Shown here: in pieces, positions 21,470 to 31,715 of the stretch
How positions within the stretch are numbered: the stretch's first letter is position 1
Layout of the letters: every line of letters starts with the position of its first letter
Assembly (NCBI RefSeq): GCF_030272615.1
Contig: NC_081412.1
Span: 691,246,083 to 691,306,082 of the forward strand
Direction of reading: 5' to 3'
Origin: Cryptomeria japonica
Lineage: Eukaryota; Streptophyta; Pinopsida; Cupressales; Cupressaceae
Length of the DNA stretch: 60,000 nucleotides
Program-made: the position numbers and the translations under genes
The notes under the pieces: model-generated
What the model was told of the DNA's origin: nothing
What the model saw: only the letters and a program-made list of their open reading frames with translations
Databases searched by the model: none

Positions 21470-22870
21470 GTCTGGTTTCAAGAAGGACACATCCTGTATA
21501 AGACAAAGATGATCAAAATGTCTAGTTTCAGGAAGGATACAACTTGTATAAGACAACTAATAGATGATCATGTTTGGTTTTAGGAAGGACTAATCCTATA
21601 TAAGACAAATGATAGATCAAAATATGATGAAAGTGAAAAATAATTGATTGATAGATAGAATAGTTGATATGAGGAAATGATTTGAGATGGAATTAGAAAG
21701 ATGTGAGTAGAAATTGAAATGAACTGATAGAGAGTAGAATATGTTAGATGAGAAAATGATCTTTGAGATAGAATCAACAATGATGAGATGAGAAAATGAA
21801 ATGATATGATTGATGATGATACACAAGTCAATCTTGATGGAATGAATTGATATGATTGACGATGATAGTGAATGATGGTGATGAATAGTCTTCTTTGCCT
21901 TTATTCATAGTGCAATACATTATCATCATTGAGCCTTATTATGTAACAATGAAGCTTCGTACACCAAGGTATAAGGAAATAGGATGTATAGATATCTCAT
22001 TGCAAGTAACAAACATGCAGTAGACAAGGAATGACCCCTCCATTCTAGGAATTGTGATAGGGGTCGAGGTATGTGTGGCATTCACAAGATGAATTCTCCT
22101 ATCACAGACACCCACTAGAGAAATTGCCCCATAAATTCATTGGTTCACACCACAAAACAACAAACAAAGTATAGGATCATGCCCATCATGGCTACTCTAG
22201 TCACTTGTGGACATCCTTGAGTAGCATAGTAACATGATTGATCGCCAATTGATAAAAGATAAAACCAAATTAGACAAAATTCAGCAGCAAAACTGACTGT
22301 GCCTTTTCTTTGATTTGTTTGATGTGATGGTTGATAATGTCTGATCTCAAAAAGTTGCGGACCCCATTTAAGACTGACCTGTCTGGATTCGAGTGTATCC
22401 TCTTCTGTTTAAGACAAGATAATGATCACTTGATATGGATAGTTTGATGATTGATAAGACTTGATCAACTTGGTTGCAGATGTTTTATTAGATAGTTTTA
22501 TCCTTTGCGAACTTCGTGCAAAGTGTTGGATATTTACTAGGGTGTTTGATTCTTGCGAGACATGTTAATGCAAGTTTTTGATGTTTTTGATTTTTAGGTT
22601 GTTTGAAGAGCTTTTCGATATTTAGGGTTTTGTGGATCATTTTCGAATGTTTTTGGTTGATTTTGTTGGATTTTTGGATTTGATGAAACATGACCTGCCA
22701 TCAATTGATAAAGATAAGACTAACTTGGACAAAATCCAATAGCCATACCGATTCATGTCATTGTTTTGATTAGTTGATGATTGATATGAACATGTCTGAT
22801 TTGAGAGAGTGAATACCCCGTGTAAGATCAATCTGTCTGGTTTCGAGTGTATCCTTCCCTGTATAAGACA
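21470..22870. repeat. Dispersed 37-base motif, five copies in element B
   Basis: A motif of the form TCTGGTTTCAAGAAGGACAC, then ATCCTGTATAAGACAA, occurs at 21470-21506, 21520-21556, 21571-21608, 22381-22416 and 22834-22870, with related half-copies near 22359 and 22812. It reads as repeated non-coding sequence. Spacing is close in the first three copies and wide in the others. Its role is unknown. Confidence 0.7.
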
Positions 22871-22969
22871 TGTTGGTGTTTGATAGAGTTTAATTGATAG
22901 ATTGATTAACAAGACATGTGATCAGCTTGATTGCAGACTTTGAGAGTTTGTCTATTGTTGATTTGATTT

Positions 22970-23260
22970 GATGGATGGTCTATTCTTTCTTGCTTTGATT
23001 TTTCAGTTTTTGATTCTTGATTTTCAATTTTTTTGTGGCTTTTTTCAAGACATTTTGTGATTTTTAATTTTTTCATGACATTTTTTGATGTTTTAAATTT
23101 TTGATGTTTTGCAAATGTTTTTGTATTTTTTGTTTTTCGATTTGCTTGGATTTTGATTTTTTTGATCTTTTTCATGACATTATCTGATTTTTAGGATTTT
23201 TTCATGACATTTTTGCGATTTTTAGGATTTTTTTTGGGACATTTTGGGTTTTTAATTTTT
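22970..23260. repeat. T-rich degenerate tandem repeat
   Basis: Units of the form TTTTTTCATGACATTTTTG followed by GATTTTTAGGA repeat several times, with the clearest three at 23165-23250. On the element's sense strand this is an A-rich tract. Short Lys/Asn-rich open frames across it are products of composition, not genes. Confidence 0.6.
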
Positions 23261-24800
23261 TTTTTCTAGCTATGCCCCTAGTATGCAGACCTAGGATGAC
23301 TTGATGATCTGCAATATGCACATGGAGACAATGAATTTTAACATGAGGTATGCTAATGTAGTATGCAAGATGAAGATGTAGTTCCTATTTGAACAAGGAT
23401 GATTGTGTGCATCTTTCATTTTGAAATGCACTAATTGGATTAAAGGTGCGAAACGTTTCAGAGATAGGAGTTCAATCCATTCTCAGAAGACCTTAGACCA
23501 TCCAACCTAAGACACTATGCAACCAATATTTATGAATGGAGGTGCGGAAAACTTCTGCATCAATTCTTGAAACTTTGATCTTCTTTTGCCCATGTGTGTG
23601 CAATTGGATTTATTCTGACTCTTATAACCACCAAAGACCCTTGGAATCTCATGTGGCTAGCTACATGAGGTATTCTAACTTCAAAAGAATCGTAGATAGA
23701 GCCCCGCTCCATCAATATTTTAGGGCTCCGATGAGGTTATACACCGTAATCTCTCAAATATTGCTCCATTGCCAACAGGCATTCATAGCCTTGATGGAGT
23801 TACTCGCATGTTCCCATAGTCAAGCTTTTATTGCACTTGTATGCATGATATTTCAGTTATATATCTTTTCTCTTTTTGCCATGATTATTTGATATTGATT
23901 TTGTCATAGCTCTTTTCTTTTATTTTCTTGCCTTGACTTGTAAGTAATGAAACCTACTTGGCTGTGACAATTAGAATGACGCTGAAGTAGAATTTTGGAT
24001 TTTTCACTAGCCACATGACCAACTAGGTATTTGCAATGACTTAGAGATTTTGATTAATGTGTGAGATATAACAATTGATAGATTTTGGGTAACAAGGCTC
24101 AACAGTGAAACCTCTACACAACCATGGATAAAGCTCAATCACAAGGTGACATTGAAGATGAATGAGTAAAGACCTCCTAAAGACTTGATGAACAAGTATC
24201 TAGGAAATGAGACAACCTTCGCTCCTTTCAGTGAAAATAGGTAAATGACTTAGACAATCACCTTGCTTTATTGATGCAACTATATGCGAAAGCAATAACG
24301 ATATGCATCTATATGTTGTGCAATGGTGATATGCAAGAAACTATGATGCACTCTGAAATAGAGATATGTGATGTAATGTAGTAAAGAAATATGCAAATGC
24401 AGTACTGAAAATGTAAATGAAACCATCCCTTAAATGCAATATCTTTAAGGTGGATGTTGTTATTGGGTTAGTATGAATTTTGTGTAGGTAATTCATTGGT
24501 CTGTGTTTGGAAATTTGGATAAACCATGCTTTTTCAATAGGATATTTAGCTAGGTGTATTTCATGTACAATTTCTACTGTAGCTTACTTGTTTTCAAACC
24601 AATCCAACTGTGGTATACCTTCTTGCCCCCAGTCTTTCAAGTGATGATATATGAGACAAATAGATTTTGGTTTCGAAGTTGTGACATGAGCGGGTGCTAT
24701 GCCTATTTTTATTGATGCAATTTAAGAGTATGATGAAGCCAACCAGGTGTTGATCTCATTAGCTGGTGTTATGCTTGTTTTTGTCACTACATTGGCATTT
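23261..24800. other. Internal non-coding part of element B
   Basis: I see no recognisable protein here. A 118-codon plus-strand frame at 23536-23892 is antisense to the element and has no familiar motif. The sequence is unique at the scale of this window. Confidence 0.4.
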
Positions 24801-24807
24801 GATGATG

Positions 24808-26076
24808 TCACACATACAATTGTTGACAAGTTGGCCTATGTAGTATGATTTGGATTGGTGATTTCATTGATAAGGGGTTCATGAAGAACTTGTGTAGAGG
24901 GATTGGGATCATGAGGGAGACTAGGAGAAATGATAAGTTCATTTGAGAGGGAATCTTATGAGGAACATGGAGGATTATGATATGGAAATGAAGGGATGGA
25001 GGGATCTTGATCATGATATGGAGAAATAATGGGATCTTGTTTAGGACATGAAGGTGAAGAGATGCTTTGATCTTGATTTGGAAAGGGATTATTAGGGAGG
25101 ATCAAAGGGATGTCCTGATCTTGCTTGAGAGGTGGATGCTAGATGAGACTTGAAAGAACATCTTGATCTTGAGAAACAAGGGTGTTATTATGAGTGGAAT
25201 AGAAAAGAATGAGGGGATCATCATAAGATTATTGATCAATGGGATCTAGATAAAAAAATGGGTAGGATGAAAGGGTTTGTTCTTGATCTTCATTTATTTC
25301 ATGACTCATTTCTTTTGATTTTGGATTATTCTCTTAACATGGGGGAGGAGTTTGAATGAGAATCTTTGTAGTGGGTTTTATTGGAAATGAAATAGATGGA
25401 GGCATTGGATCTTGAATTTCTAAAGAATGGATAGGACTAGAATTATGACTTGGATTAGATTGGATTTTTATTATGGGCAACCTTTGGAAGATTGTGTTAT
25501 TGGATAAAGATGGTGTGGATTGATCTTGTGTAACTTCAAGGGATGATGAAATGGTGAATAGATAGGAATTATTTGGATTTTGGTTGAATGGGATTTGATT
25601 TTTGTTGAAAGAGGTTGGATTTTGGTTGAAGGGGTTTTGGTTATGGTTGAAAGAGGTTTGATTTTGGTTGAATGAGGTTTGGTTTGGGTTGAAAGAGGTT
25701 TGATTTTGGTTGAAAGGAGTTTGAATGTTGGGTTGATATGATTGGTATGTTTGATATGTTGGGTTGAAAGAAGGTTGACATGACTCTAATGTTGGTTGAA
25801 CTGAGGTAGGAATGATTTTGTTGAAGAATGAAGGCTGGCATGTTTGAATGGTCTCACAAGGAGAAGAAGATTTGCCTAATAATGATTCCATCATGGTTAT
25901 CACTTATCTTATCATTTTTTCTAACCAACCCCTATGGTTGTTAGGACTATTCATGTCTATCATTTGTTGTTGCAAAGTCTTGATCTATTGAGCTAAGGTT
26001 TCTATGGATGGTGATGGAATAGGAATGGAAGGGATGAATTCTTCACCTTCCCTATGAAATGTATAATGACAATCCA
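24808..26076 (-). pseudogene. Pro/Gln/Asn-rich ORF of element B, broken
   Basis: I do not recognise this protein. On the minus strand a Met near 26076 starts MDCHYTFHREGEEF, followed by Pro/Ser-rich sequence, two stops near 25990 and 25905, then an open part (25903-25334). The open part holds seven heptad-like units of the type FNQNQTS (25560-25716), a Ser/Pro-rich tail and QTPPPC at its end. Beyond it, more Pro/Asp/Gln-rich sequence continues with stops to about 24808. Such composition would be disordered. It might be a gag-like or accessory protein of this element class, but no zinc knuckle or known gag domain is visible. Confidence 0.45.
25560..25716 (-). repeat. 21-base coding repeat (FNQNQTS units)
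   Basis: About seven tandem copies of a 21-base unit encode FNQNQTS, FNPNQTS, FNHNQNP and similar variants on the minus strand. The unit length keeps the frame. Confidence 0.75.
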
Positions 26077-26191
26077 TGATGTTTGCTTGATTGGTTTGGA
26101 CCTAGGATCACAACATGTAAGATGTTTTCTCCATTTCTAGAATGTTGCAATGTTTGATTGATTTGTTGATCTTGACAAGCTTGTTTGTTGC

Positions 26192-26336
26192 AGGGTTTTG
26201 ATCTTGTTGATGTTAAAACTTGACTTTGTTGAGGGGTTTGATCTTGTTGATGTTGAAACTTGACTTTATTGAGGGGTTTGATCTTGTTGATGTTGAAACT
26301 TGAATTTGTTGAGGGGTTTGATCTTGTTGATGTTTA
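26192..26336. repeat. 40-base tandem repeat (about 3.6 copies)
   Basis: A unit with GGGGTTTGATCTTGTTGATG, then TTGAAACTTGACTTTGTTGA, repeats almost exactly. On the minus strand it encodes Gln-rich words such as QHQQDQTPQ, although 40 bases is not a multiple of three, so the frame rotates from copy to copy. Confidence 0.8.
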
Positions 26337-26439
26337 TGTTGCAAAGATATAGTAGCAAGCAAAGAAAACAATCTAAACTAAATGAAGAGAGCACTTGTTT
26401 AAAGGACTTTTTAAAATCCTCATGAATGTTGAGATCTTT

Positions 26440-26444
26440 TTCAA
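26440..26444. repeat. Target-site duplication of N (left)
   Basis: TTCAA precedes the left LTR and recurs at 31711-31715. Confidence 0.85.
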
Positions 26445-27251
26445 TGTTAGGATTCCCACAGATACTAAGAGGGGGGGGGGGTGAATCAGTATCTAACTGG
26501 TATATCAATTTTCTTAACTTAAAACATGTAGAGCATATTATAACAGTGTACCGATATGCAAGAAATAAAGCAATAAACATAATTAAAAGCATCCACATGA
26601 AAAGCACACCATAACACAAGGATTTAACGAGGAAACCCGGTGTGGGAAAAACCTCGGTGGGATTTGTGACCCACAATATCCACTTACTGACCAATAAGAG
26701 AATATTACTTACAAGAGGGGCCTACACATGCAAGAATGCTAATTGCCTAGAGCTCACTACTCAATGGGAAGTCTCATTGACTTACAATGTGGATTATGCA
26801 AATCCAATATCTTGTACTGCTTTACAATAGCATCTATAATGCCAGATCCAGTACCGGTTTCTGCTCTGTTCTTTACATAAATTTTTTTACCTATATTTCG
26901 CATAATAGATCTGCCTTATATCTTTTCTGATTCGCTTATTTCTACTTACAAACTGTCTACAATGATTTACAACTTGCCAAGTCGGCTTTACAAAGATTTT
27001 ACAATAATAAACAAAATATAATAAAACAAAATCCTGTCAGCCTATGTGCTGATATACTTCCTTTCTCTGTGCTAGTGTCGATGGTCTGAGTGCCGGTGTA
27101 GAGTCTGATCGTTGATTCCAGTGAACTATGTTGCCGGTGTAATGCCTTGCCGGTGTAATCACTTGCCGGTGCCATAGGATTGCAAGGTTGCCATCAATGA
27201 CAAAACCTTCAATCACATACAATGTCTCATTGGAGTGTGCATATGCCAACA
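26445..27251 (-). repeat. 3' LTR of N (807 bp)
   Basis: Edges read TGTTAGGATT and TATGCCAACA. It has an 11-base G-run at 26471-26481. Compared with the 5' LTR it carries an extra TTGCCGGTGTAATCAC unit (27131-27170) and lacks a roughly 23-base segment containing the TATA palindrome present at 31421-31436. Confidence 0.9.
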
Positions 27252-29362
27252 TCCGGTGTAATGCTTTCAACTGCCGGTTGATCTTCTGTAGTTATTGTTA
27301 CTGGTGATGTAAAAGTAGGTGGGGGTATGTTGTCTTTTACTTTGATACTTGGAGGACCACCAACCTTTCCTTTTCCTTTGTCTCTTTCCTTCTGATATAC
27401 CTTTATTGGTTTGGGGTTCCGGTATTCTTCCTATTTTTCTTTTTCAACTAGGAATATATCCCATCCATTTTCTGTTTCTTCAGTCACCTCATTGACCCTT
27501 CCAACCATTAATGCAATGTGTCAGTGTGCAGTAGAGAATACTGACCAGTTGGCTTCAACAATTAAGTCATCAATTTCTTTAGGTGAGTTTACTGGGTACA
27601 CGACAAGTAGCTTTTCTATCTTGATTTTCTTGTCAAGTTCTATTACTGCTTGTCTCCTTGCCTCCAGTCTTTTGAACAATTCATCTAGTACATCATCTAT
27701 TACTTCCATCAAAAATTTCTTATACATGTCCATATGCAATATAACACTGTTTTCTACTTGTTCTTTTTCATTTGCAGTCAAAGTGTCATACAATTTCTCT
27801 ATATTCTTTAGTTTTCCTTCCTCTATAATTTCATTCAATAGTATGTCAAGAGGAGCCAAGTTTTGTTTTGCTCTCTTCTTCTTCTTGGGTGTCAACTTTT
27901 TCTTTGGTGTAGTCTTTCTAACCAAGGATCTCATTGCTTGTTGTTTCTATCTTGTCCTCCTAGGTGAGGGTGTGGTTTCCGGTGAGGGATCTCTTTTCCT
28001 TACAACTCTTTTGAAAGTTGCAGGCATGTCACTCTCCAAAGAAGTTCCTACTGGTGATAGGTGAGTTTCAGGCTGTGGGGCTGCTAACTCATCCTCAGTG
28101 ATACCGGTTTGCTTCAGTATATCTTCTTTAATAGATTTTGCCTATCGAGAGCCTCTTCTCACAACTGCCTCAACCTTTTTCACTCTCTTTTTAGATTGTA
28201 TTTGATTTTTTATGGTCTCGGCACTACCAAATACTTCTTCCTTTGGTTCATTTGGAGCTTCCAGAAGTGCTTTAACATAAGTCTCAACTATATGATCATC
28301 AGTCTCATAACCCATCTCTATTACCCAGATTGTTCTAGGGATGACTACTTCCATCCAGATCTCATCCTTTTTTATTACAAAACATATATCATCTTTGTAC
28401 TTGTCAATAATCTTTTGTGATAATCTAATTCTCTTCTTCATTTTAGCCTTAAGGGCTTGAAAGTAATCATGGATATTGTTTTCCTTATCTTCTCCCATGT
28501 TGTTGAATAGTTCTGTTAGTTGTTTACCTATCGGTATATCAAATCCAAGTTCTTTGTAGCCTATACCGGGAACTTGTTTGGTTATATGTAGCATCAAACA
28601 TACTAGCAGATTTCCAAACCTAAAAGTTCCTTTCTAATCCTTCTTAATCTTGCCTAGGTTGTCAATTAACTCATCCTTCAATCACTCACATATATCAATC
28701 TTCACATTATCCGTGACGATGTCATAAGCACTCTTAATGCATAAACTTGAAACTGAATTGAGTCTATTTGCATGAGTAGCTTTATACCCTAAAATCATGC
28801 TAACAAATCTTACATTTATATCAGTTACATCATTTACCCTCAAGGACCTTCTGTCAAATATTGCACCAGTTAGGTTCATAACTAGGTCATTGGAGACCTT
28901 TTTAGTCTTGTCTAGCCTTTTACTAGTGGTTGGTAACCCTGTGACAGCTTTCATAGCTTCCTTGGTGATTTTGTGAATTGCATCTAACCAGAAAAATTCA
29001 CCATGTACCCTGCTTAAGACTATCCTAATCACATCCTTGGGAAATTCAGGAATGCAGAGGATTTCAGTAAATCCTAGGGTTTCAATGATTTTATGTTCCA
29101 GTTTCACATTTTTGGAATGATCACATATGACAGATTTATACATTGTTTTGATCTCTTCATCTCCTAATTCCTCTATGTTACAATGAATGTAAATTATGGG
29201 GTCTTCAGCATAAACAACTCCTTTTGGTATTTGAGAAAAAGCACCTACAGTGTCATCTTTCTTTGCTACCTCGGGAACTAGTTGAAACATGGGCCTAGGG
29301 CATTTTATGACCTCGACTACAGTAGGGTTTTCTATATATTCAAGTGTAGAGGTGGATGCCAT
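27227..29362 (-). pseudogene. Element N ORF2, unknown protein of about 711 codons
   Basis: I do not recognise this protein. From the Met at 29362 (A at -3, G at +4) one frame continues to a TGA at 27227-27229 inside the 3' LTR. It is interrupted only by stops at 28682 (TGA), 28634 (TAG), 28142 (TAG), 27947 (TAG), 27521 (TGA) and 27431 (TAG). Residues about 1-250 look globular, with EFPKDVIRIVLSRVHGEFFW, KAVTGLPTTSKRLDKTKKVS and LTGAIFDRRSLRVNDVTD. Residues about 250-400 continue with GFDIPIGKQL and DDICFVIKKDE. A basic region follows (TPKKKLTPKKKKRAK), then a helical stretch and a Pro-rich tail. No catalytic or nucleic-acid enzyme motif is visible. The lack of frameshifts suggests it was coding until fairly late. 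Confidence 0.7.
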
Positions 29363-29504
29363 AATGATAAATACCTTTTTCTGCCTTTGGATGGGTTGAT
29401 TGCTTGAAGTGCTTTGCCTCTTTGCTCAAAATCCCTTAGCTCTGCAAATTTTGTGCTCTTCGAATGTTTGAAATCACGTTGAAATGAAATGGAGCCAAAA
29501 CCAC

Positions 29505-29634
29505 AAATTTATACTGTTTATTTGCCATCTACCACATTTAATGCATGCTGGTTAAGTATTCACTTAACATTGTCTGTCGGTAAGAAGTAATTTCCAACTT
29601 CTCATCTCTAACCGAGGGAATAATAGCACGTGTC
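29505..29634 (-). promoter_or_regulatory. Candidate internal promoter for N ORF2 (G-box and TATA)
   Basis: In the 300-base gap between ORF1 and ORF2 the minus strand has a CACGTG G-box (29627-29632, in GACACGTGC) and, about 115 bases downstream, AGTATAAATTTG, a TATA-like element at 29507-29515. The ATG of ORF2 follows about 145 bases later. Spacing and order are those of an ordinary plant gene promoter. A functional role is inferred from sequence only. Confidence 0.5.
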
Positions 29635-29666
29635 ATTAGATTGCCAAACCCTCAAGGAAACTTTCT

Positions 29667-30824
29667 TCAATTAGATGAAGAACTTCCTGTCGGTGGAGCA
29701 CTGCTCTGCCCTGCCGGTGGAGTAATACTCTGTTCTGTCGGTGGAGTGTTGATTGGTTCTACCGATGGAGGAGTATTCCCAACATTTAGATCAGCTTTTC
29801 TAATCCATTGTTTTGAGAATTCTTGTTTTACCTCTTCAACTTTTTCTTTCCCTTTCAAGCTAGAACTTTTGTTGTCTGCCGGTGATCCTTTACTTCTACA
29901 AAATTTTGCAATATGTCCAATATTGTTACATGCATAACAAGTCACATTATTCTTCTGAATAGCTTTCCCATAACCTAGACTGGTTTGTGTTCTGCATTGA
30001 TTAGATAAATGTCCAAATCTTCCACAAACATAACATCTCACATTCATTCTGCAATTTTTAGAGTTGTGACCAACTTTGTTGCATTTTGAACATTGATCGG
30101 TGGGTGTGTTGATATTTTGATAATTTCTAGCTCTACATTCATTTTCTCTATGACCATACTTATTACAGTTAAAGCATTTTCCATTGAATTTATAAGTATT
30201 AGGTTGTCTTACCGGTTTGCTATGATCTTGAGTATTTGCAGTACCGGAGCTTTCACCAACTTCAGAGCCAATTCCAGAAGTGTCACCCTTAGGTTTTTGA
30301 TTCTTCAGCAAGGTGCCAAGTTCCTCTGAGCTTTTCTTGAATTTTTCTTTATGTTGATTTGCAGTTTCTAGTTCTCTTTCTAAGACTTCTTTCTGCCTCA
30401 TTAGTTCATTTGAGTCATTCTGAGTGTGCATCAGATCTGTCTTCAATAAATCATTTTCATAGCTAAGTCTTGTGTTCTCATTTGCTGCATCACTTAGTCT
30501 TTTGGTCAATTCTTCTTCATTCTTCTTCCTATCCTCAATTTCTTTACAAAATCTCATAGTCATATCTTGCATCTCATTCTTTGTTGTCATGTTCTCTTGT
30601 TTTAGCTTGCTTATCTGATCATTAAGTGATTCCTTTTCATCATTTTCATTTTGCATCTTTTCACAAAGTTCTCTTCTCTTATTTCTTGCAACAACAAGAT
30701 TCTCTTGAAGTGCTTGAATGATATCCTGAGCTACCTTTAGATCATCTTCTAGTTTGATATTTTTCAATTTTTTTGCATCATAGTCTAAGAGAGCTCCTTC
30801 AAGTTGCTTCATCAGATTTTCCAT
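29667..30824 (-). CDS. Element N ORF1: coiled coil with four CCHC zinc knuckles
   Basis: This is a 385-residue gag-like nucleic-acid-binding protein. I chose the Met at 30824 because it starts right after the leader, and the longer reading upstream runs through primer-site sequence. Residues about 1-190 form an almost uninterrupted charged helical, coiled-coil region (KQLEGALLDYDAKKLKNIKL, KEVLERELETANQHKEKFKK). Four CX2CX4HX4C knuckles then follow: CFNCNKYGHRENEC, CSKCNKVGHNSKNC, CYVCGRFGHLSNQC and CYACNNIGHIAKFC. The tail is Pro/Thr/Ser-rich. The frame is fully open. I see no gag domain of the usual copia type before the knuckles, unlike the gags of D and E. It would package element RNA. 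Confidence 0.85.
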   Translation of the reverse strand: MENLMKQLEGALLDYDAKKLKNIKLEDDLKVAQDIIQALQENLVVARNKRRELCEKMQNENDEKESLNDQISKLKQENMTTKNEMQDMTMRFCKEIEDRKKNEEELTKRLSDAANENTRLSYENDLLKTDLMHTQNDSNELMRQKEVLERELETANQHKEKFKKSSEELGTLLKNQKPKGDTSGIGSEVGESSGTANTQDHSKPVRQPNTYKFNGKCFNCNKYGHRENECRARNYQNINTPTDQCSKCNKVGHNSKNCRMNVRCYVCGRFGHLSNQCRTQTSLGYGKAIQKNNVTCYACNNIGHIAKFCRSKGSPADNKSSSLKGKEKVEEVKQEFSKQWIRKADLNVGNTPPSVEPINTPPTEQSITPPAGQSSAPPTGSSSSN

Positions 30825-30881
30825 ATCTACCGGTGTCAAGATCTTCCTCAAGTTGTTAGGCTTCTGAAAATAGAGGACCAC

Positions 30882-30895
30882 GCTCTGATACCAAT
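30882..30895 (-). promoter_or_regulatory. Primer-binding site of N (iMet type)
   Basis: On the minus strand AATTGGTATCAGAG follows the 5' LTR, matching the plant initiator-Met primer site used by copia elements. Confidence 0.85.
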
Positions 30896-31710
30896 TGTTA
30901 GGATTCACACAGATACTGAGAGGGGGGGGGGGGTGAATCAGTATCTAACCGGTATATCAATTTTCTTAACTTAAAGCATGTAGAGCATATTATAACAGTG
31001 TACCGGTATGCAAGAAATAAAGCAATAAACAGAATTAAAATCATCCACATGAAAAGCACACCATAACACAAGGATTTAATGAGGAAACCCAGTGTGGGAA
31101 AAACCTCGGTGGGATTTGTGACCCACAATATCCACTTACTGGCCAATAAGAGAATATTACTTACAAGAGGGGCCTGCACATGCAGGAAGGCCAATTTCCT
31201 AGAGCTCATTGCTCAATGGGAAGTCTCACTGACTTACAATGTGGATTATGCAAATCCAATATCTTGTATTGCTTTACAATAGCATCTATAATGCCAGATC
31301 CAATACTAGTTTCTGCTCTATTCTTTACATAAAACCTTTTACCTATATTTCACATAATAGGTCTGCCTTATATCTTTTCTTATTCACTTACTTCTACTTA
31401 CAAAATGTCTACAATGATCTCTCTTATATATAAGAGTCATTTTACAACTTGCCAAGTCGGCTTTACAAAGATTTTACAATAATAAACAAAATATAATAAA
31501 ACAAAATCCTGTCAGCCTCTGTGTCGGTATACTTCCTTTCTCTGTGCCAGTGCCGGTGGTCTGAGTGCTGGTGTAGAGTCTGATCGTTGATGCCGGTGAA
31601 CTATCTTGTTGGTGTAATGCCTTGCCGGTGCGATAGGATTGTAAGGCTGCCATCAATGACAAAACCTTCAATCACCTAGAATGTCTCATTGGAGTGTGCA
31701 TATGCCAACA
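30896..31710 (-). repeat. 5' LTR of N (815 bp)
   Basis: Edges read TGTTAGGATT and TATGCCAACA, with a 12-base G-run at 30922-30933. It is the 5' LTR because the primer site abuts it at 30882-30895. It retains the palindrome CTCTTATATATAAGAG at 31421-31436, which contains a TATA box on the element's strand. Confidence 0.9.
31421..31436 (-). promoter_or_regulatory. TATA-containing palindrome in the 5' LTR of N
   Basis: CTCTTATATATAAGAG is a perfect 16-base palindrome with a TATA core, located mid-LTR where a transcription start is expected. The 3' LTR lacks it. Confidence 0.6.
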
Positions 31711-31715
31711 TTCAA
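31711..31715. repeat. Target-site duplication of N (right)
   Basis: TTCAA follows the right LTR and matches 26440-26444. Confidence 0.85.

Larger units (their letters stand above)
26445..31710 (-). mobile_element. Non-autonomous LTR retrotransposon N, nested in B
   Basis: LTRs at 26445-27251 and 30896-31710 flank a 3.6-kb interior, and TTCAA is duplicated at 26440-26444 and 31711-31715. The primer site next to the right LTR gives the minus orientation. The interior holds ORF1 (30824-29667: coiled coil plus four CCHC knuckles) and ORF2 (29362-27227, about 711 codons, six in-frame stops and no frameshift). There is no protease, integrase, RT or RNase H, and no purine tract precedes the 3' LTR. 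It would have needed enzymes from a related copia element, such as those of type D or E, whose LTRs share the poly-C feature and the iMet primer site. Confidence 0.85.

Noticed and set aside
22906-23175. Lys/Asn-rich frame as a small basic protein
   Set aside because: It is a translation of the T-rich degenerate tandem repeat and has no independent support.
23536-23892. 118-codon plus-strand frame inside element B as a gene
   Set aside because: It is antisense to the element, has no recognisable motif and no promoter or repeat support; frames of this size are expected by chance.
26471-26481. G-runs as telomere-like or G-quadruplex loci
   Set aside because: A single run without repeated G blocks cannot form an intramolecular quadruplex, and the runs sit at a fixed LTR position, so they are an element feature.
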